From NCBI GenBank assembly GCA_964059195.1, contig CAXKWD010000005.1:140703686-140767685 (forward strand): a stretch of 64,000 nucleotides of DNA. Reading direction: 5' to 3'. How positions within the stretch are numbered: position 1 is the stretch's first letter; the number at the start of each line of letters is the position of its first letter. Below the pieces are notes generated by a model. The model saw only the letters and a program-made list of their open reading frames with translations. It made no database searches and had not been told where the DNA came from. The stretch is from Ectobius pallidus. Lineage: Eukaryota > Arthropoda > Insecta > Blattodea > Ectobiidae. A program made the translations under genes and the position numbers. Below are positions 60,440 through 64,000 of this stretch, piece by piece.

Positions 60440-60955
60440 AATGGCTTTTCAGATTACCAACCATGTGATATGTGAAGTTTGAGCTTTCGGCCATCTTAAC
60501 TCTGTGGCCTTCATCGGGAATTTGAGGTTCATGTTTATAGGAATGGCATAGAATTAAGGATAAAATAGTTCTTTCATTGGCTGAGATTAAATGTATAAAT
60601 ATCCAAGTAGAAGTAATATTCAGGGTTCATGAGCATAATGGTCCGAATAGAGGAAGAGAAGTTAATCTGCTGGCAAAACCTGCGGAAGACAAAGAAAACA
60701 CTGGCAACCTTTGTATCACCAGCCAACAAGACCTCTTTGCCTCTCTCTGGATCATGCTGCATATGTACCAGGGATACGACTTCTGATTGGCTAAATTATA
60801 CATTTAATCTCAGTTAATGAGAGAATTTTTCTACCATTAATTTTATGTATCATTCTTATAAATCTTAACATGCTCATTTGAACCCCACATTCCTCATGAA
60901 GGCACTAAGTTAAGACGGCCAAAACTTGAATTTCATAATGACACTGCTGGTATAA
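60440..60955. mobile_element. Fold-back element FB5 with hammerhead-like core
   Basis: Arms of about 150 bp, moderately diverged: gagattaaatgtataaat on the left pairs with atttatacatttaatctca-like sequence on the right. The left arm, on the minus strand, has CGATGAAGGCC, 13 bases, GGCC and GAAA (60514-60485); the right arm, on the plus strand, has ATGAAGGC...GGCCAAAA. About 190 bp of non-repeated sequence in the middle has an open frame without a domain. Confidence 0.65.
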
Positions 60956-62885
60956 TCCCACTGGGTACAATCTCAGAAGCAGCAAGCAAGACAAGCAAAG
61001 ACCTCCTGTTTAATGTTGGCACAAAATATTGTCAAATGAATAATTAATATTGCATTAAAATCTCAGGGGGCAGCAAACAATGCCCTTATTGCCCTAGCAG
61101 GTACCCATGGGCTGGTAATCACAGAAGTCATCATTATAAATTCTGTTGTATCTTCGAAATAATTTTTTTGCATATGTAGGCAGTAAATATTTGTTCATTT
61201 CTCTCCTGAGAGACTCATGCTGTTATGTTAAAACCTTAATTTTGTAAAACAGATATAAGCCAAGTGCCTAGCATACAGATATGAGTTGGTCTTATAGTAA
61301 TAGATTTGTACAACTTTAAATGCATTTTACCCAAGAATTCATCAGACATATACCTTTGCTATACTGGATGCTTCATATGAAGAAATAAAGGGTTTTCAGA
61401 AATAACTTTAAGGTGAGCCTACTTAGATTTTTAACAAGGAATTTTTAAGTGATCACCTAACAGTTAAAAAGACCTGTTACAAGTTACAACTTTACTCTGC
61501 ATAAAGTGCAGAATTATAGCAGAGTCTTGCTTAGATTATGTGGTTCTTTATTATTTTATTTTGTGTGCTGACCTCAGGCAATCATTTAAACAGACAATCA
61601 TAGCTAATATAAAATGTATGTCACTACAATAATTTATTGACATAATTCTAAAACCTTTCACATAATTATAGGAATTCTATGAATCCTTATAATTATTTCC
61701 CCAACTGCAGCACTGCTAAGAATCAGATATTTCTATAAAATGTGTATTGTATTCTTACTGATATAAATATACGTGTGTTGTGATATGCATGCACTTTCAA
61801 ACAAAGGAGAATTCTAAACGTTGGCCGACATGCCATACCAAGACAGACAGAAACAATCTAATTAAACTAATGTGAAAGTTCTGAGACAAGACTGCCAAAT
61901 TGGAGCATTGCTCATTGGTTGGTAGTCCTGTCCCAATGCAACCTGGCCCTCTGACACACATCAGGTGCGCACCCACTTCGTCTCTCTCTCTCTCTTCACC
62001 ACAACACATCGAAAACAAAAGCTGCGATAATACTTCTCTTCGGCCTCCGCTTGGTGATCCAACGACCAGTCTTATTATACTAGCATGTTTCACACCTTAA
62101 CAATGCAATTCTTTTCATCTTTACAATTTTTTTTAAAGAAAAAATATTTACTCTAAGGTGCCAAGCATGCCTTTCAGACACTCGACACTGCACTGGACGG
62201 GCAAAGTATTTTCCATTGCTACAGGTGGAGTGATCTGCAAGTGAGATACTTTGCCAGATATTTGTGGTGCCAACAAAGAGAGATGGAAAGGTGTGCCTGG
62301 CAACTTAGCAGGGACAGAGCACCTGACCTGTCATCAGGTGATCCAGGTTTCTAAACGAGCACATGCACAGTAACACCATCTACCAGACAACTAATGCAAC
62401 ACCACCACCATATTTGTGCAGGTGTAGACATAATGTGGTACACTGGATAACAGCATAGTGCAATCAAGTCTTGTTAACAGTAATAGTGATAGTATATGTA
62501 TGTTGTATATGTGTTCTATTATAGCTTCGAGATTCTGTTACATAAGTTCTAAAATAACAAGAGTGGTGAAGAAACATTCATAACATTTCAAATGATTCTG
62601 TAAATTTAATTAAAGTAATAATTCAAGTAGAAATATAGTAATGTAAAATATATTTCTTGATTTTCTTGGTACACATGTTGGAAGTATTCCCTTGCCTTTT
62701 AGCTAGGTTAGAGGAACTAAGGGAACTGTGGCTAAATGTTTATATTCAGAATTGGCACAATAAGAAAAGAGATCGAGCTATGTAGATACCAGATCATTTC
62801 TGAAGAGCTAAGGGATTTGATGGAAGTGAACCAATAAAAAAATTCCGAAAGGTAGGTTTACTGGAACAAGAAAGTAGGGAATGGT

Positions 62886-63485
62886 CTATATTGGTACATG
62901 AACTTGTATCTTTTGAATATATTTATGTTCTCTCCATGCTAAATTTGGCTGTCTAAATAACTCAACCTCATTTCTGTTCTCAGCATTCAGTCCTTTGAAG
63001 ATGGAGCCACATTTTGTTGCCAATATCTGAAATGAAACACCTTCTAACATAGCTAGAAGCCCAACAGAATACTGTACAAGGAAAGTCAAGACAAGCATAG
63101 GATCTTTATGCAAGTGTTCAGTCTTCATATCTATAATAGTTGGAAAAGCCTGTGAATTGAAGTTTCCTTGGACAGTGAAATATTTTCTCAGATTTTCTAT
63201 CTCTGTACACTTCAAAAGGATCCCTTCTCTCCACAATAATACCAAAATAATGTTGTTTTCTATTAAAATAATCCAGGTACTGGTATATGATTCCTCTATT
63301 CATCAAGAACATATAAACTTGCCAACATTTTTAAATTTCCTCTGACAAATTCTAGATGACCCCTCCCTCATGAGTGATAGGTGGTTGGTTAAATATGATT
63401 GATGAACCAGTTGTTAAGGTAGAACAGGGCAAAATGCAAACTTTAACATAGTAAACTTTTGTGCAAGAAGGTTGCACACAGTCAC
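62886..63485 (-). CDS. Orphan coding-like segment, copy 2 (partner at 31.3 kb)
   Basis: Not recognised. A minus-strand frame of 119 codons (63245-62886) reads VLLWREGILLKCTEIENLRK, then YFTVQGNFNSQAFPTI, a hydrophobic PMLVLTFLVQYSVGLLAMLE that could span a membrane, and ends KYIQKIQVHVPI. The first part is conserved as protein in the partner copy. The frame just upstream is shifted, so the present copy may be decayed. A chemoreceptor-like exon or an unknown mobile element are both possible. Confidence 0.3.
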
Positions 63486-64000
63486 TCAAGTTTATCCAAT
63501 TATGATTAATGCTAGATACTAGATGTAGGACTAAGTTAGTGGTTTTAAGTTTTTAATGGCACTATGTGATAATTTTTTGTGTAGATATACTGTTTACATA
63601 TAACATAAGAACAATTTGCTACAGATGTACTTATGGAAGTTGAAATATTTGAAAAGTTTCTTAAAATAAATATATTTTGTAGATGTATTTTGAATTTAAA
63701 GTAGGCCTACATAAAAATTCAAAATATCCTTCCTATAGAATTTTAATAAATAAACAATTTGTTCGTCTCACTTATAGATGTTTTCCGAAAGAAGAGAACT
63801 GCCTTAATTTAATGTTTAGGATTAGACATTGGTCAGTAAACTTTTTGAATAAAAACTGTTAGTACACTTGCGGTGAATCTCTCTGTAATATGCTCCTAAT
63901 TTCACACAAACCACTTCAGAAATAATTATTGTTGCCTTTTGATAGCCAGCAATAATTTCTGATAGTAAACATTTAGCAAGTTACATATCATAACATTTTG

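Larger units (their letters stand above)
59600..64000. other. Kazrin upstream region, no exon recognised
   Basis: No further kazrin exon with a phase-1 donor could be identified to the right of exon a. A GC-richer stretch at 61.9-62.35 kb has open frames and a (tc)n run but no recognisable coding pattern. The rest, apart from FB5 and the orphan copy at 63.2 kb, is AT-rich intron-like sequence. Confidence 0.5.

Noticed and set aside
61797..62100. Kazrin upstream exon in a GC-richer patch
   Set aside because: Neither minus-strand frame resembles kazrin, and no phase-1 donor in a plausible frame was found.
1..64000. CRISPR arrays, operons or other prokaryotic features
   Set aside because: None seen; introns, poly(A) signals and insect transposons show a eukaryotic nuclear genome.

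Overview
The window is AT-rich eukaryotic DNA, almost certainly from an insect with a large, transposon-laden genome. A cockroach, termite or other polyneopteran is my guess; the sequence does not fix the species. Evidence: GT-AG introns from under 0.5 kb to 23 kb, insect-type non-LTR retrotransposons, mariner-derived elements, a DUF4817 transposon and many tRNA-derived SINEs. Only two host genes can be read, and they converge tail to tail.

Gene 1 (+ strand, 306-2007) is the 3' end of the translocon-associated protein gamma gene (SSR3/TRAP-gamma): three exons, a stop codon and a poly(A) signal. Its 5' part lies left of the window.

Gene 2 (- strand, 59580 down to 18326) is the 3' half of a kazrin-like gene. 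Seven exons with matching splice phases encode three SAM domains (the liprin-homology region) and a Ser/Arg-rich tail ending in a class I PDZ-ligand-like T-P-V. One intron has a GC donor. Two C-terminal exons lie 14 kb and 38 kb beyond the SAM exons and were joined by splice phase. The 5' half lies right of the window.

Everything else is intergenic (about 2.1-18.3 kb) or kazrin intron, and it is full of mobile DNA. There is a full-length non-LTR retrotransposon with an intact 984-residue endonuclease/reverse transcriptase ORF and a 13-bp target-site duplication (18884-22281). There are two 5'-truncated LINE copies with clean duplications (3363-4281; 24015-24603) and LINE remnants at about 8.8 kb and 25.6 kb. 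A deleted DUF4817 transposon sits at 10008-10702, and two fold-back elements built from inverted mariner transposase ends at 22593-23243 and 27570-28233. At least six SINE families are present, one with five copies in the same orientation.

The most unusual pattern is a set of sequence-unrelated fold-back elements (16.2, 42.7, 52.9, 53.7, 54.0 and 60.4 kb). They share a small RNA-like core: CTGANGA, a short hairpin whose paired bases differ between elements, then GAAA. This is the core of a hammerhead ribozyme and suggests Penelope-like retroelements; I could not find the cleavage strand. Two pairs of orphan coding-like sequences (17.9/50.1 kb and 31.3/63.2 kb) are also unexplained.
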